From Bog-159 sp963843255 (GTDB lineage: Bacteria > Acidobacteriota > Terriglobia > Bryobacterales > Bryobacteraceae), in the NCBI GenBank assembly GCA_963843255.1, contig CAWJJQ010000009.1:1-64000 (forward strand): a stretch of DNA of 64,000 nt, in the 5' to 3' direction. Below, piece by piece: positions 8,938 through 18,015 of the stretch. Under the pieces are notes generated by a model. It made no database searches, was not told the origin of the DNA, and worked only from the letters and a program-made list of their open reading frames with translations. The stretch's first letter is position 1, and each line of letters begins with the position of its first letter. The translations under genes were made by a program, and so were the position numbers.

Positions 8938-9867
8938 ATGCCCGCTACAAATGGCAGCTACGCAGTGAGCATGGCCTGCAATCTTTGCGGCGCCCAGGAA
9001 CCCGAATGGATCAAGGAGTACCGGGAACAGGCCGATTGGAGCTCCCGGTTTCGCGTGGTCAAATGCGGCAAGTGCGACCTGGTGTACACCGATCCGCGTC
9101 CCAGCGACGACCAGTTACTGGTCCGGTCGCCGGCCTACCAGGAGATGCGGCGGCAGATGAAGCGTGACCTGGAGGCGAGCCTCATCGGGCGGCTGGGTAT
9201 CAAGATGATGAAGAACGCCCGCAAGCCTCCCGTAAACGGACCGGGCAAGGTGCTCGATATTGGATGTTCGTGGGGCGATTACCTGGGCCGGCTGCGGACA
9301 TTGGGCTGGGAGCCGTATGGGATCGAATTGGATGAAGAAGCCGCGCAGGCGGCGCGCGACAGTTACCAGGTGCAGGTTACCGTGGGCACCGCGGAAGACA
9401 AACTGCGAGATTATTCTGACGATTCCTTCGATCTGGTGACGCTGTGGCACGTATTGGAGCATCTGAACGACCCATCGCTGGTCCTGCGGGAGAGCTGCCG
9501 CGTCCTAAAGCCGGGAGGAATGCTGGCGCTGGAAGTCCCGAATTTCGACAGCGCCTGGTCGCACCTGTTGGGCGAGGATTGGTTTCCGCTGGAACTGCCC
9601 TTTCACCTTTTCCATTTTTCGCCGCGAACTCTGCGGCGGATGTTGAGCAAGGCGGGCTTCGGAGTGACCAGGATCGCGGGCGAACCCGGTCCGGCGCAAA
9701 CGGTCTGGAGCCTGCACATGGTATGGAACCGGATGCGGGGCACAATGTGGAACGGGCGGCTGCTGTGGAGCCCCACCGGGACGCTACTGCTTTACCCGAT
9801 CGAAATCATCACCGCGCAGTTGGGGCGCAGCAATCACATGCAGGCGTTCGCGGTGAAGGCGGCATGA
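8938..9867 (+). CDS. Class I SAM-dependent methyltransferase with N-terminal zinc-ribbon-like motif
   Basis: 309 residues from the ATG at 8938; a longer reading frame starts at 8836, but the family-like sequence begins here. Two CxxC pairs (CNLCG, CGKC) in the first ~50 residues make a zinc-binding ribbon. Motif I VLDIGCSWGDYL, motif VTLWHVLEHLND and motif LKPGGMLALEVPN identify a Methyltransf_23/11-like fold. This layout is common in methyltransferases of surface sugar and natural product loci. The next gene starts 13 bases after the stop, so they are probably co-transcribed. The substrate cannot be deduced. Confidence 0.82.
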   Translation: MPATNGSYAVSMACNLCGAQEPEWIKEYREQADWSSRFRVVKCGKCDLVYTDPRPSDDQLLVRSPAYQEMRRQMKRDLEASLIGRLGIKMMKNARKPPVNGPGKVLDIGCSWGDYLGRLRTLGWEPYGIELDEEAAQAARDSYQVQVTVGTAEDKLRDYSDDSFDLVTLWHVLEHLNDPSLVLRESCRVLKPGGMLALEVPNFDSAWSHLLGEDWFPLELPFHLFHFSPRTLRRMLSKAGFGVTRIAGEPGPAQTVWSLHMVWNRMRGTMWNGRLLWSPTGTLLLYPIEIITAQLGRSNHMQAFAVKAA

Positions 9868-9880
9868 TAGAGGAGGCACC

Positions 9881-10603
9881 ATGCAGGGCGTGCGAGACGT
9901 GACCGAGCCTTCGGGCAAGTGGGCATTTGACAATTCCGTTACCGACGCTTTCGACGATATGTTGAAGCGGTCGATTCCGCAATATGAGGTGATGCGGCAG
10001 GCCTGCTTCGATATTGCCTGCCAGTTCGTGCAGGAGGGAACCGACCTTGTGGACCTGGGGTGCTCGCGCGGGGAAGCGCTCGCGCCGCTTGTCGACCGCT
10101 TTGGCGAACAGAACCGTTATGTCGGCGTGGACGTGTCGCCGCCAATGCTGGAAGCCGCGCGGGAGCGGTTCCAGGGCCTGGTCGAAAGCGGTGTGGTGCA
10201 GATCCTGAATCTCGACTTGCGCTGCGGATATCCACAAGTGTTCGCGTCCGTGACGCAATCGGTGCTGACGCTGCAGTTCACGCCGATCGAATACCGCCAG
10301 CAGCTTTTGCGCCAGATATACAAACACACGGTGCCTGGGGGCGTATTCATCCTGGTGGAGAAAGTATTGGGCGCCACGGCGGAGCTGAACAACCTGTTTG
10401 TGGAAAACTATTACGACCTGAAGAAAGACAACGGGTATTCGCAGGAACAGATCGAGCGCAAGCGGTTGTCGCTCGAAGGGGTGTTAGTTCCGGTCACGGC
10501 GCGTTGGAACGAGGAACTGCTCGCTTCCACCGGTTTCCGGATCATCGATTGTTTCTGGCGCTGGATGAATTTTGCCGCGTGGGTGGCGGTGAAAGAAGGG
10601 TAG
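9881..10603 (+). CDS. CmoA-like SAM-dependent transferase (carboxy-SAM synthase family)
   Basis: 240 residues, close to the ~247 of E. coli CmoA. GAGGAGG lies just before the ATG. Segments typical of CmoA are present: MLKRSIPQYEVM, VDLGCSRGEAL (motif I), LQFTPIEYRQQLL, VPGGVFILVEK, DLKKDNGYSQEQIERKR and the terminal WMNFAAWVAVK. CmoA makes carboxy-S-adenosylmethionine from SAM and prephenate for wobble-uridine modification by CmoB. The Arg in ERKRLSLEG aligns with the Arg recalled as the carboxylate ligand (R199). No CmoB is near; the neighbours are a methyltransferase and a hydrolase. It could therefore serve tRNA modification, supply Cx-SAM to another pathway, or be a plain methyltransferase. 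The family call is firm, the role is not. Confidence 0.75.
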   Translation: MQGVRDVTEPSGKWAFDNSVTDAFDDMLKRSIPQYEVMRQACFDIACQFVQEGTDLVDLGCSRGEALAPLVDRFGEQNRYVGVDVSPPMLEAARERFQGLVESGVVQILNLDLRCGYPQVFASVTQSVLTLQFTPIEYRQQLLRQIYKHTVPGGVFILVEKVLGATAELNNLFVENYYDLKKDNGYSQEQIERKRLSLEGVLVPVTARWNEELLASTGFRIIDCFWRWMNFAAWVAVKEG

Positions 10604-10639
10604 CCGGCCCGAGAGGCCGGCCGCAGGCCGGGGGCCTGC
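10603..10639 (+). repeat. Two tandem GC-rich hairpins between co-oriented genes
   Basis: GCCGGCC (10603-10609) pairs with GGCCGGC (10615-10621), and GCAGGCC (10623-10629) pairs with GGCCTGC (10633-10639). They fill the gap between the CmoA-like gene stop and the next ATG at 10645. No T-tract follows, so a classical terminator is unlikely; mRNA processing, stability or a REP-like element are options. The first hairpin starts on the last base of the stop codon. Confidence 0.6.
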
Positions 10640-10644
10640 CCCAC

Positions 10645-11982
10645 ATGCTCGGGAAACCGAATATCGTTTTGATCAGCGCCGATTCTTTGCGGGCGGACCA
10701 CTTGAGCTGCTACGGGTATCCGCTGAGCACCAGTCCCACGATCGACGCCATGGCCTGCCAGGGGGTACTGTGCGAAAACGTATTCGCGCCCGTCATCCCC
10801 ACGCAGCCCTCGCACACGACCATCTTCACCGGACAGCATCCGCTAACTCACGGTGTCGTGGCGCACGGCGGCAAAGCCAACCTGGCGCGTGATACGCCCG
10901 TGCTGGCCGAGTTGCTGCTGGAGGACGGGTACACGACCTGCGCGGTGGATACGCTGTTCCGGGAACGCACCTGGTTCGGGCGCGGGTTTGAGCACGTGAT
11001 CGACCCGAGCCCGCATCATTTCTTCAATGCGTCGGTGACGCAGGAGGAGCTAACGGGCCGTGCCATCCGGTGGCTCAAGAGCATGGCGGAGGCGCCGTTT
11101 TTCCTTTTTATCCATTATTGGGACGTGCATTATCCCTACATTCCGCCGGAGCGTATGCGCGGGCTTTTCTACGAGGGCGGCAGTCCGGTAGACCCTGCCA
11201 ATCGCGCGCTGGACGAATGGTGGGAACATCCGATCGGGGCGATGGCGCGGGAAACCTGGCTGCGCACCGAACAGGGATTGATCACCAGCCCGGACTACGT
11301 GCGGGCTTTGTACGACCGGTCCATCCGCTACCTGGACGAAGGCATCGCGGCGCTACAGGATGCCCTGGAGCGGATGGGGATGGCCGACAACACGCTCACC
11401 ATGCTGGTGGCGGACCACGGCGAAAGCATGACGGAACACCGCATCTATTTCGATCATTACGGGCTGTATGATGCGACGCTGCGTGTGCCGTTGATCGCGC
11501 GCTGGCCGGCAGGGGAGCTGAAAACCGGGACCCGGCTAACTCCGTTCCGGCAACTATCGGATGTGACGCCGACATTGCTCGAAGCCGCAGGCGCGCTTCC
11601 GCCAGGGGGCATGGATGGCGCCAGTTTTCTGGGGCAATTGCGAGGGCTGGAAGAGCCTGCCGGTTATGCGCGCGTGCTGAGTCTGGAATCCACCTGGCAG
11701 GCGAAATACTGTCTACGCACGGCGCGGTACAAGTACATCACGGCGCGGGAACCGGATCTGTTGGGCAATCCGGACCGGGAATTGTACGATCTGGAGGCCG
11801 ATCCGCGGGAGGTACACAACATTGCTGCCGGGGAGCCGCGCCTGGCCGCCCAGTTGGACGCGGAACTGGAGCGCTGGATCGCGGAGCGCTTGGAGTCGAA
11901 TGGGCGGAGCCGCGACCCTGTGCGGGAGGAAGGCGCGGTCGGAGTGAGTATCTGGCAAGGACACCAGGCATGCATGGCATAG
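10645..11982 (+). CDS. Alkaline-phosphatase-superfamily hydrolase, sulfatase-like, with Thr at the nucleophile position
   Basis: 445 residues from the ATG at 10645. The metal-binding start ISADSLRADHLSCYGY and the later VADHGESMTEH are those of sulfatases and phosphoglycerol transferases. The active-site motif reads T53-Q-P-S-H where sulfatases have C/S-x-P-S-R. The residue that becomes formylglycine is therefore Thr, and the following Arg is His. Thr nucleophiles are normal in phospho-transferring members such as LtaS, phosphopentomutase and nucleotide pyrophosphatases, so a phosphodiesterase or phosphotransferase role is more likely than sulfate ester hydrolysis. There is no signal peptide or membrane segment, so it is cytosolic. 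It lies in the run 8938-13571 and overlaps the next gene by 13 bases. A longer in-frame extension starts at 10060, but it overlaps the CmoA-like gene and is rejected. Confidence 0.82.
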   Translation: MLGKPNIVLISADSLRADHLSCYGYPLSTSPTIDAMACQGVLCENVFAPVIPTQPSHTTIFTGQHPLTHGVVAHGGKANLARDTPVLAELLLEDGYTTCAVDTLFRERTWFGRGFEHVIDPSPHHFFNASVTQEELTGRAIRWLKSMAEAPFFLFIHYWDVHYPYIPPERMRGLFYEGGSPVDPANRALDEWWEHPIGAMARETWLRTEQGLITSPDYVRALYDRSIRYLDEGIAALQDALERMGMADNTLTMLVADHGESMTEHRIYFDHYGLYDATLRVPLIARWPAGELKTGTRLTPFRQLSDVTPTLLEAAGALPPGGMDGASFLGQLRGLEEPAGYARVLSLESTWQAKYCLRTARYKYITAREPDLLGNPDRELYDLEADPREVHNIAAGEPRLAAQLDAELERWIAERLESNGRSRDPVREEGAVGVSIWQGHQACMA

Positions 11983-12383
11983 GGGAACAAGCGGCCGCAC
12001 CAACCGATCTGCGCGCGGTGGCGCAGGCTTATCTGGCGGCGTTCGATGCGCAGGATGTAGATCGGTGCCTGGCGTTTTTCCATGAAGATGCCACGGTGGA
12101 TTTCCAGATCGGAGTCTATCGCGGGCGGGAAGCGATCGGACAATGGCACCGGGACCGTTTTGCGGCGAATTTGAAGATGGCGCGCATGGATTCGATTTCG
12201 GTGAATGGCAACACGGTGACTATCGCGGGCGTGGTTTCGTCGAAGCGGCTGGCGGCCTGGAATGTTACGTCGTTGAGCGGCAGGGTGACCATGTCGTTCG
12301 CGGACGGGAAGATTCAGAGCGCCAAACTGTCCGCGCGCATCACCAACCCTTTGCATACCATCAACGCGATTCGCGGCGTGTAG
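11970..12383 (+). CDS. NTF2/SnoaL-like small protein
   Basis: 137 residues. The cone-shaped alpha+beta fold of the NTF2/SnoaL superfamily is suggested by LRAVAQAYLAAFDAQDVDRCLAFFHEDATVDF and GREAIGQWHRDRF. Members range from polyketide cyclases and ketosteroid isomerases to non-catalytic binding proteins, so no reaction is assigned. The start overlaps the end of the hydrolase gene (ATGCATGGCATAG carries both), indicating coupling. A permease follows after 36 bases. Confidence 0.75.
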   Translation: MHGIGEQAAAPTDLRAVAQAYLAAFDAQDVDRCLAFFHEDATVDFQIGVYRGREAIGQWHRDRFAANLKMARMDSISVNGNTVTIAGVVSSKRLAAWNVTSLSGRVTMSFADGKIQSAKLSARITNPLHTINAIRGV

Positions 12384-12419
12384 TGGCCTGTAGTGACGTG
12401 GGAACGGTAACGAGCGGTT

Positions 12420-13571
12420 ATGACGGAACGGATCTGGGCCATCGTACGCAAAGAGCTGAGCCAGATGTTCCGCAACCGGCGGACCCGCGTGTTGCTTTTT
12501 GTTCCACCGCTGTTCGAGTTGATCATCTTCAGCTATGCGGTGAACCTGGACGTGGATAATCTGCGAATGGGCTGGATGGATATGGACCAGACGCCGCAGA
12601 GCCACGATCTGCTGGCGGCGTTCCAGGGATCGCACCGGTTCCTGCTGACCGCGCTGCCGCGGAGCGAACGGGAAATCCAGGGCGTGCTCGACCGCGGCGA
12701 GGCGCAGGTGATCGTGCGGGTGATGCCGGGATTCGGCCGCGACATCTTATTGGGCCGGCAGACCGCGGCACAGATCCTGGTGGATGGGAGCAACTCGAAC
12801 ACCGCGTCGCTGGCGGCGGCGTACACCAGCCAGCTTGTGGAAGGCTACTCGGCCGGCCTGGCGCCGTCTCAGATGCACGCGCGCATGGCGGCCCGAGTGG
12901 GTATGGGCGCGATGAGCCTGAACTCGCCGCACATTACCATCAGCGAGCGGGTATGGTTCAACCCGGACCTGCGCAGCCGCAATTTTTTCGTACCCGGCGT
13001 GATTTCAAATCTGATGATGGTGGTGACCGTGATGCTGACGGCGATGGGGATTGTGAGGGAAAAAGAGATCGGCACCATGGAACAGTTGATGGTGACGCCC
13101 ATCCGGCCGATGGAATTGATGGTCGGCAAGATGCTGCCCGCCGCGCTGGTAGGCATGATGGAGCTGACGTTCATGACCACCGTGGCGATGTTGCTGTTTG
13201 GGATCCCCATGCACGGCAGCGTATTCGTGCTGGGTCTTAGCGCGTCGGTGTTCCTGCTTACCAGCCTGGGTGTGGGCTTGTTTATTTCGACGATCGCGAA
13301 TACGCAGCAGCAGGCGATCATGTCTTCGACCTTGATGTCGATCCCCACGTTCATGTTGAGCGGGTTCGCCTATCCGATTCGTAATATGCCGGTCGCGGTG
13401 CAGTATTTCAGTTATTTGAATCCTTTGCGGTATCTGATCGAGATCATGCGTGGCATTTTTCTCAAAGGGAACGGCATTGCGGCGTTGTGGCCCCAGATGC
13501 TGACGCTGCTAGTTTACGGGATGGTAGTGATGGGACTGAGCGCGAGCAACTTTAGAAAAGGGCTGGATTGA
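12420..13571 (+). CDS. ABC-2 type transporter permease
   Basis: 383 residues. There is one N-terminal membrane segment (VLLFVPPLFELIIFSYAV), a large external domain (about 40-170), then five or six C-terminal membrane segments and the ABC-2 signature region MGIVREKEIGTMEQLMVTPIRPMELMVGKMLP. It should export a lipid-linked, polymeric or small substrate with an ATPase partner, but no ABC ATPase gene lies in this window. It is the last gene of the 8938-13571 run and ends 10 bases before a convergent gene. Confidence 0.88.
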   Translation: MTERIWAIVRKELSQMFRNRRTRVLLFVPPLFELIIFSYAVNLDVDNLRMGWMDMDQTPQSHDLLAAFQGSHRFLLTALPRSEREIQGVLDRGEAQVIVRVMPGFGRDILLGRQTAAQILVDGSNSNTASLAAAYTSQLVEGYSAGLAPSQMHARMAARVGMGAMSLNSPHITISERVWFNPDLRSRNFFVPGVISNLMMVVTVMLTAMGIVREKEIGTMEQLMVTPIRPMELMVGKMLPAALVGMMELTFMTTVAMLLFGIPMHGSVFVLGLSASVFLLTSLGVGLFISTIANTQQQAIMSSTLMSIPTFMLSGFAYPIRNMPVAVQYFSYLNPLRYLIEIMRGIFLKGNGIAALWPQMLTLLVYGMVVMGLSASNFRKGLD

Positions 13572-13581
13572 GGATGCCGGC

Positions 13582-16500
13582 CTAGTGAGATGCCAGCGAG
13601 GGACCTCCTACGATGTTGGAGGGTGACGAGAGGTTGCCGCTGTTATCCTCCGCGCGCACGAAATACATACCTTGCAGGGTCGCGGACGGAGAACTTTCGG
13701 TGAAGGCCGGAGTGGAGACCCGGGTCACGAAGGTTACCGGGCCCGGATAACCGTAGGCGGTGGTGCTGGTGTCCTGGGCGGCTTTTGCCGGATAGCAGAC
13801 CTTGAACGGTCCCGCGGCCGGATTGGTGTTGCAAGCGGCCGCGAGTGCGCTCGTGGCGGGTGCGGGCGGCGCGGTGAACGGATAACCGGCTATGCGATAG
13901 ACCAGATAGTCTTTCGCCCCTGAGATGGCACTCCACGACAGCGAGACTGTGCCGCCGAGGGGACCGGGCGCGGAGCTTACCACCGGTACGCCAAGAGTGC
14001 TGGAGGCGGGCAGGATCCTGGGTACGGCGCAGGCGGGGTACGTGCATTGCGATTTCAGCAGCTGGATATCGTTGGATGTAATCCTGCCGTCCTGATCGAG
14101 ATCCATGGGATCGTGCAATCGGGCTTTGGTATTGAGGTGCGCGCTCATCAGACTGACGTCGTTTTGATCGATCACGCCGTCGTGGTTGAAGTCCAATGTG
14201 GCGTTTTCCAAGAGGTAAACCTGGGCGCCACCGTAGGGCCGGTAAGTGCCCCAGTACAGGCCAAAGGGTGTCTCCGAGAACGTGCGGCCGCCCGTGTTGA
14301 AGCCGTCACCGAGACCGGTTTTACTGACCATGGTCCAGTGGATGCCGTCGGTGGTGCGCATCAGGTCGGTGCCGAATTCCTGCGACCAACTGGCGGCGAA
14401 TCCATCCTGGTAGGACGATTCGGAGCTCCAATCCCAAGTGCTCATATATAAGCCCAGGCTGCCCACACCCATTCGCCAGATCATTCCGGTGAAGCCGTTG
14501 TCGAAGTATTGGCCTACGCCGCTGATGGGGGTGATCGGCTGGCCCGCTCCCGGCTGCCCCTGCGGAACGGTGCGGGGGTTGCCGACTACCAGGTCCCAGC
14601 TATCCGCCGAATCCACCGGCACCTGGCCGGTGGCATCCGGGTGAATGCGGACCAACTCGGCGGGGCGGTCGGTGCCCACATAGAGGCATCCAATACCGGG
14701 GCAAGCCTGCGAATCGCTGAAGACTTGCGTGCTGATGGCGTAGTTGGAGATCAATCCCTGGGCGTAGGCGCCGGCGGTAATTACGGGCGTCCAGTTATAG
14801 GGCGCGGAACCTTGCCCGTTCGTCTTGTAGACACTGTACTGGGTCGTGCCGGAGCTATAAGGGTTGCCGCAGGCAGCATACAAGTAGTTGTTGAAAGGCT
14901 CCAGGATCCACACGGGCATGGTTTCCGCGGGAGGGCTGACGAACTGATAGTTGTTGTTGCCGCTGGCCGGGTTGGTTCCCGGTATGGAACCGATCACTCG
15001 GCCGACGCCCGCGAAATCGCCGACCTGAAGATACAACACGCCGTTGAACTGTTGCGCGGAGCGGATGCTGAAGATCTGAAATTGCTGGGTGCCCGCCTGG
15101 GACAGATTGCCCAGGAACGTGCCCGGCTGCTGCGGAAGCTGGTTCCAGGTTACACCGTCCACGGAACGGAGGATGCGTGGCGGAGGCCATCCGCCCACTG
15201 TGTGATTCAACTCGAAGATGGAACCCGACGTCACGGTTCCTGCGTATAGAGCAACCGTGCCGTCCGGCTCCGTCACGACGCTCATGCTGCGGATGCCCAT
15301 TTCGCGCGCGGTGGGGACGGTTTGGCCGCTGTTATCGGTGGTGGTAAGCGAGTTTGGAGACTGGAAGACCCGGACCCAGGCATTCGTTTGCGGAGTGTAT
15401 TGCCAGATTTCAGCCTGCAAAGAGAGGTGATGATAATCGGTGGCGCAATCCCCGATCGGGGGCGGGTACAGGGCTGGCAAGCCGAGCTGAATGGCCGCGG
15501 TGGCTGTTTCAACGCAGTACTCGTCCCGGCCGGTCCCCACATAAAGCTTGCCTTGGAACCATTGCATCGACCAGGCCTCGGTGTTGTGCGGATCGCCGAA
15601 TCCACCGGTCTCGATGCGGCTGAAGCCAGGCTGCTGGCTTTCCTGCGCCATCACCAGGGAGTAAATCATCGAGAACGAGCTGTCGCCCAGACGCAACTGG
15701 AAGTGATCCGCGTGCTCGACGCCTAAATTCATGGAATAACTGGTGGGCAGGATTGTTTCCGGCTGAGTGACAATGCCGTCGTTGGCGGCGCGGCTGCGGT
15801 CCCGCCGGTCAGGCCCTGCAGAATGGGTCCGGTGGTGGGAGTGGAGCCGCCGGTACATCCCGCGTTAGGACACCAGGTATCGCCCGAGACGGTGTAGAAC
15901 GGAATCCGGGCATTCTGGAATATGGGATCCCACTGTATACGGAGCGCCTCCACGTTGGCGATTTCCATAGATTGGACGCCGGCGTTCAGCAGGCCCAAAG
16001 TGTGGCCTGTGGACTTACCTGCGGGACTGAACAGCCAGTCCGCCAAGGCGGCTCCCTGGTTCGGCGTACCGAACATCATTACGGCATTTGCGATGCCGAT
16101 CCACTGCGGATTGGCGATGGCCGCCTGTAAGTCGAGCCCGCCCTTGGAGTGACAGACGAAGTAAACCTTCGATACCGAATAAGTAGCAAGTATCTTGGGA
16201 AAGATGGTTTCGAGCATCGCCGCATTAGTCTGGATGGTGGCGCTGTTGGGCGAGTTATCCAGATTCATGCTCATAAATGCGGTGCGGAAACCGGCCTGAT
16301 ACGCGTAGTCGTACATGTCGTTGCCGCTGGCATCGAGCCAGTCTTGGTAGGTGCCACCGAAACCGTGTACGAACACCAAGACGGGCGCGGTCGATCCACC
16401 TGGAGGAATCGCGCCATACCAGAGATTGGGCTGCGTGGGATCGGCGACCACCGGCGGAGCGGCGGGCGGCTTGGTCGCGGCTGTGGCCGGCAGAGAGCCA

Positions 16501-16589
16501 AGAAGCATGCTGCAAATGAGCAGATAGGAATAATGGAAACCACGGCGCGGCGACATGGGATTCTTTTGCCAAAACGGGAACTTCTTCAA
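13582..16589 (-). pseudogene. Second copy of the secreted hydrolase-dockerin protein, broken by a one-base frameshift
   Basis: The first part (16589 to about 15785; the signal-peptide ATG at 16556 is a likely start) and the second part (about 15785 to 13582) align end to end with the intact protein at 5691-8708, with most positions identical. The join falls where the intact copy reads SSAPPNDGLV: here AAAP continues in one frame and ANDGIV resumes in another. One C is missing near 15783-15792. The dockerin-like pair (DFNHDGVIDQND, DLDQDGRITSND) and FN3-like end are kept. The nucleophile elbow reads CHSKGG rather than GHSKGG. Apart from the single break the frame is open, so either this is a very recent pseudogene or the base was lost in sequencing. 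Confidence 0.78.
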
Positions 16590-16714
16590 GACAGTATCAC
16601 TTCCTCTCCAAGGTGTCCACTGAACAATTGATCTACCAGTACTCGCCCGTTCCAGCCGCGAACATCGGGGCCGCGGCAGGTTATTTGCCCGGCTCTGCCG
16701 CGGCCACTTTGTCC

Positions 16715-16743
16715 TTGTGTTCCCCTCATGCGGATAGTAGACT
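16715..16743 (+). promoter_or_regulatory. Candidate promoter of the radical SAM gene
   Basis: TTGTGT (16715-16720) and TAGACT (16738-16743) are 17 bases apart and lie 21 bases before the ATG at 16765. The -10 hexamer is the same as that proposed upstream of the gene at 41. Confidence 0.45.
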
Positions 16744-16764
16744 TACTGGTACGCGGAGGGAGCA

Positions 16765-17937
16765 ATGGGCCTCAGTGCGGGCAGGCTGGCTGTAGAGACG
16801 GCGTCGAAGATCATTCGGACGCCTGAGATTCTAGTTCAGATTGGCCGGAGCATGGTCCGCAAGCGCCTTACCGCGCCGATCGACTACCACCTGCACGACG
16901 GGCTGAGCCGCGCCTTTTCCCGGGTCGATATCAAGATCATCAACGCCTGCAACCTGCGCTGCAAAATGTGCGGGCAATGGGGAGAAACGGGATGGCACCT
17001 GGACCAGGGCGCTGCCTTTAACAGACAGATCGTTCCGCTCGATACGTATGTCCGCCTGATGGATGAAGTGGCGGACCTGAAACCTTGGATCTCGATCTGG
17101 GGCGGCGAGCCTTTTCTGTACCCGCACCTGATGCCGTTGCTGCGGCACATCAAACGAAATGCTCTGACAGTGACCGTTTCCACGAACGGCAATTATCTGG
17201 ACCGGCACGCCGCCGAGCTGGTGGATATGGGTTTGGATTTCCTGTACGTGTCGATTGACGGTTCGCGCGCAGTCCACGACCGGATCCGTTGCCTGGATGG
17301 CGCATTCGATAAGACGGTGGCCGGAATTCGCGCGGTGCAGGAGCGCAAGAAAAGCCTGGGCTCAGTCAAGCCATATATGGTGATCGCCGCGACCGTGACC
17401 CAGGACAACGCGGACCGGCTGGAGGAGGTTTTCGAGATCGGCGAGGAGTTGAAGGCCGACCGTTTGACCACCTCGTATGGGTGGTTCCAAACGCCCGAAA
17501 GTTGCGAACTGCACGATGCCGTGATGGAGGAAAAACTGGACACTACACCGGTTTCCCATCGCGGTTGGCTCTGGAGTTATCAGCAGATCGACACCGCGGC
17601 ATTAGTGCGAAGCGTCAGGGGAATCAGAAGCCGGCAGTGGACGTTCCCCTATGTTTTTCTGCCGGAATTGAGTTATGACGAGATTCCGCGCTACTACACG
17701 GAGCACGCCAATACCTTCGGGCGCGATAAGTGTTTGTTCCCGTGGTCGGTGGTGGAGATACTGCCGAACGGCGACGTAGTTACCTGCGGCGGTTATCCCG
17801 ACTATAAAGCGGGAAACATCCAAGAGCAAGGGATACTTGAGATCTGGAACAACGAACGGTATCAGAAATTCCGTTGTGTGATTAAGGACGAACTGCTGCC
17901 GGTCTGTTCCAGGTGCTGCGGTCTGTACGGAAAGTGA
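16765..17937 (+). CDS. Radical SAM protein with SPASM-type C-terminus
   Basis: 390 residues; GGAGGGAGCA lies just before the ATG. The radical SAM cluster motif CNLRCKMC occurs near residue 64, followed by the GGEP-type motif WGGEPFLYPHL. The C-terminal region holds CLFPWSVVEILPNGDVVTCGG and CSRCCG, a SPASM-like auxiliary [4Fe-4S] region with a short set of cysteines. Such enzymes modify peptides, sugars or cofactors by 5'-deoxyadenosyl radical chemistry. The next gene, a short glycosyltransferase-like protein, begins 78 bases later, which hints at glycan or peptide modification, but no precursor peptide was found. Confidence 0.87.
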   Translation: MGLSAGRLAVETASKIIRTPEILVQIGRSMVRKRLTAPIDYHLHDGLSRAFSRVDIKIINACNLRCKMCGQWGETGWHLDQGAAFNRQIVPLDTYVRLMDEVADLKPWISIWGGEPFLYPHLMPLLRHIKRNALTVTVSTNGNYLDRHAAELVDMGLDFLYVSIDGSRAVHDRIRCLDGAFDKTVAGIRAVQERKKSLGSVKPYMVIAATVTQDNADRLEEVFEIGEELKADRLTTSYGWFQTPESCELHDAVMEEKLDTTPVSHRGWLWSYQQIDTAALVRSVRGIRSRQWTFPYVFLPELSYDEIPRYYTEHANTFGRDKCLFPWSVVEILPNGDVVTCGGYPDYKAGNIQEQGILEIWNNERYQKFRCVIKDELLPVCSRCCGLYGK

Positions 17938-17940
17938 GTG

Positions 17941-17958
17941 CCCGGCGGGTCCGCCGGG
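17941..17958 (+). terminator. Strong GC hairpin after the radical SAM gene (no T-tract)
   Basis: CCCGGCGG at 17941-17948 is complementary to CCGCCGGG at 17951-17958. It lies right after the stop codon. No U-run follows, so it may be an RNA stabiliser or a weak terminator. Confidence 0.4.
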
Positions 17959-18015
17959 GTTGATGAGGGAAAACGGCGGGCTGTGTCGCTACTGTAAGTG
18001 AGAGGACGCGACACA

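Noticed and set aside
10060..10644. N-terminal extension of the alkaline-phosphatase-superfamily gene
   Set aside because: It overlaps the CmoA-like gene in another frame; the family sequence begins at the ATG at 10645.
16613..16795. A 60-codon frame before the radical SAM gene as a possible precursor peptide
   Set aside because: It overlaps the radical SAM start and promoter candidate, has no leader/core pattern and no ribosome binding site.
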